Notes under the pieces: model-generated
Databases searched by the model: none
Seen by the model: the letters and a program-made list of their open reading frames with translations, nothing else
Told to the model about the DNA's origin: nothing
Made by a program: the position numbers and the translations under genes
Shown: piece by piece, positions 5,652-6,285 of the stretch
Layout of the letters: the number at the start of each line of letters is the position of its first letter
Numbering within the stretch: the stretch's first letter is position 1
DNA from: Candidatus Pelagibacter sp.
GTDB lineage: Bacteria > Pseudomonadota > Alphaproteobacteria > Pelagibacterales > Pelagibacteraceae
Direction: 5' to 3'
DNA: 6,285 nt
Assembly (NCBI GenBank): GCA_016777545.1
Contig: JADHRH010000054.1
Coordinates: 1-6,285 of the forward strand

Positions 5652-6013
5652 TCAACCATTTTTCCTATTTTTTCACCACCAAATAAATGAAAGTGTAAAT
5701 GAGGAACTTCTTGTCCTCCATGTTCCCCCAAGTTAGTAAGTGCTCTATAACCTTTGCCTGTATCTGTTGATATATCTAATATTTTTGATACCTCTGTAAT
5801 TGCTTTACTCAAAGCAACAATTTCTTCATCTGAAGCTTTTTGATTAAAATCATCTAGGTCAATATATTCACCTTTTGGTATTACCAGAGCATGAATTTTT
5901 TTTTGAGCGTTAATATCATAGAAGGATAAAACATATTCATTTTCAAAAATTTTTTTACAAGGAATTTCTTTTCGTAAAATTTTCGCAAAAATATTATTCT
6001 TGTCGTAAATCAT
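5648..6013 (-). CDS. hinT: HinT-like histidine-triad (HIT) nucleotide-binding protein
   Basis: The 121-residue protein matches the HinT/HINT branch of the HIT superfamily, which hydrolyses purine nucleoside phosphoramidates and aminoacyl-adenylates in the cytosol. It shows IFAKILRKEIPCKKIFEN (8-25), HALVIPK (41-47), YRALTNLGEHGGQ (89-101) and the triad VPHLHFHLFGG (103-113). H105, H107 and H109 form the triad, with H107 the expected nucleophile by analogy with E. coli HinT. E. coli HinT is 119 residues, so this is full length. Its ATG overlaps the hisE TGA as ATGA, and its own TGA overlaps the GNAT GTG; both overlaps are 4 nt, indicating one coupled operon. Association with hisE may reflect nucleotide chemistry or only operon packing. 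Confidence 0.95.
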   Translation of the reverse strand: MIYDKNNIFAKILRKEIPCKKIFENEYVLSFYDINAQKKIHALVIPKGEYIDLDDFNQKASDEEIVALSKAITEVSKILDISTDTGKGYRALTNLGEHGGQEVPHLHFHLFGGEKIGKMVE

Positions 6014-6285
6014 TTTCTATTATTTTTTTCCTCAATTCCTGATTGGTTTTTCCTATTTTCTAGCTCTTGTAAAACATCCTCAAATTTAATATTGGCTGCT
6101 TCTAGTGTGACTAATATATGATAGATAGTATCTGCTGCTTCATGAACTTCATTTGACTTATCATTTAGAGCTTCTTTAAGTTCACCAAATTCTTCCTCCA
6201 TTTTATCTATACATTTAGATAAACCACCAGATAACAATGGTGATGTGTAAGATTTATCTTTGTCTTTATTTTTTCTTTCTCTAAT
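6010..6285 (-). CDS. hisE: Phosphoribosyl-ATP pyrophosphatase HisE, 5' end outside the window
   Basis: HisE removes pyrophosphate from phosphoribosyl-ATP, the second step of histidine synthesis. The frame is open to the window edge, giving 91 residues; full-length HisE is about 100, so roughly ten N-terminal residues are missing. A TTG at 6237 is not the start, because family-typical sequence (SYTSPLLSGGLSKC) begins upstream of it. Metal-binding acidic motifs of the MazG-like all-alpha fold are present: DKMEEEFGELKEA (EExxE type) and EAADTIYHILVTL (ExxD type). The C-terminus ends in a family-typical ELENRK helix plus a short charged tail. There is no fused HisI domain, so this is monofunctional HisE, as usual in alphaproteobacteria. 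The TGA overlaps the HIT-gene ATG by 4 nt. Other his genes probably lie further upstream on this strand, beyond the window. Confidence 0.95.
   Translation of the reverse strand: MRERKNKDKDKSYTSPLLSGGLSKCIDKMEEEFGELKEALNDKSNEVHEAADTIYHILVTLEAANIKFEDVLQELENRKNQSGIEEKNNRK

Noticed and set aside
6235..6237. TTG as the hisE start codon
   Set aside because: The frame stays open to the window edge and the upstream residues (SYTSP and before) match HisE, so the true start is outside the window.

Overview
The window looks like chromosomal housekeeping DNA from a free-living, streamlined, A/T-dominated alphaproteobacterium. The best guess is a SAR11/Pelagibacterales relative. This rests on extreme A+T bias, heavy Lys/Asn/Ile use, almost no intergenic space, 1-4 nt gene overlaps, and the grouping of a stand-alone LON domain, a UbiH-type monooxygenase, ftsK and lolA, which I recall as a typical alphaproteobacterial neighbourhood. 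Taxonomy is inference; no marker gene such as 16S rRNA is present. I see no mobile element, CRISPR array, phage gene or toxin system, and no gene-free stretch over 300 bases.

Layout, left to right. (1) The 3' end of purH (+) runs tail-to-tail into phhB, a pterin-4a-carbinolamine dehydratase (-), with an 11-bp overlap. Just upstream of phhB on the same strand is tRNA-Gly(GCC) with an encoded CCA. (2) A LON substrate-binding-domain protein (+) is preceded by an 18-bp palindrome. (3) A UbiH-type FAD monooxygenase (-) converges on the LON gene with 1 bp between stop codons, and diverges from ftsK across a short A/T-rich promoter region. (4) ftsK and lolA (+) are joined by a TAATG stop/start overlap. 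(5) A minus-strand operon reads hisE (5' end beyond the window), then a HinT-like HIT protein, then a GNAT acetyltransferase, each overlapping the next by 4 nt. It ends 4 bp from the lolA stop.

Functionally these are separate core processes packed together: final steps of purine synthesis, pterin recycling, glycine decoding, ubiquinone hydroxylation, chromosome segregation at division, periplasmic lipoprotein trafficking and the second step of histidine synthesis. I found no convincing undescribed system. The points most worth a second look are the eroded FAD motifs in the UbiH-like enzyme, a cysteine pair on a predicted LolA beta-hairpin, the palindrome before the LON gene, possible leaderless transcription of phhB, and three tail-to-tail junctions with no room for terminators.
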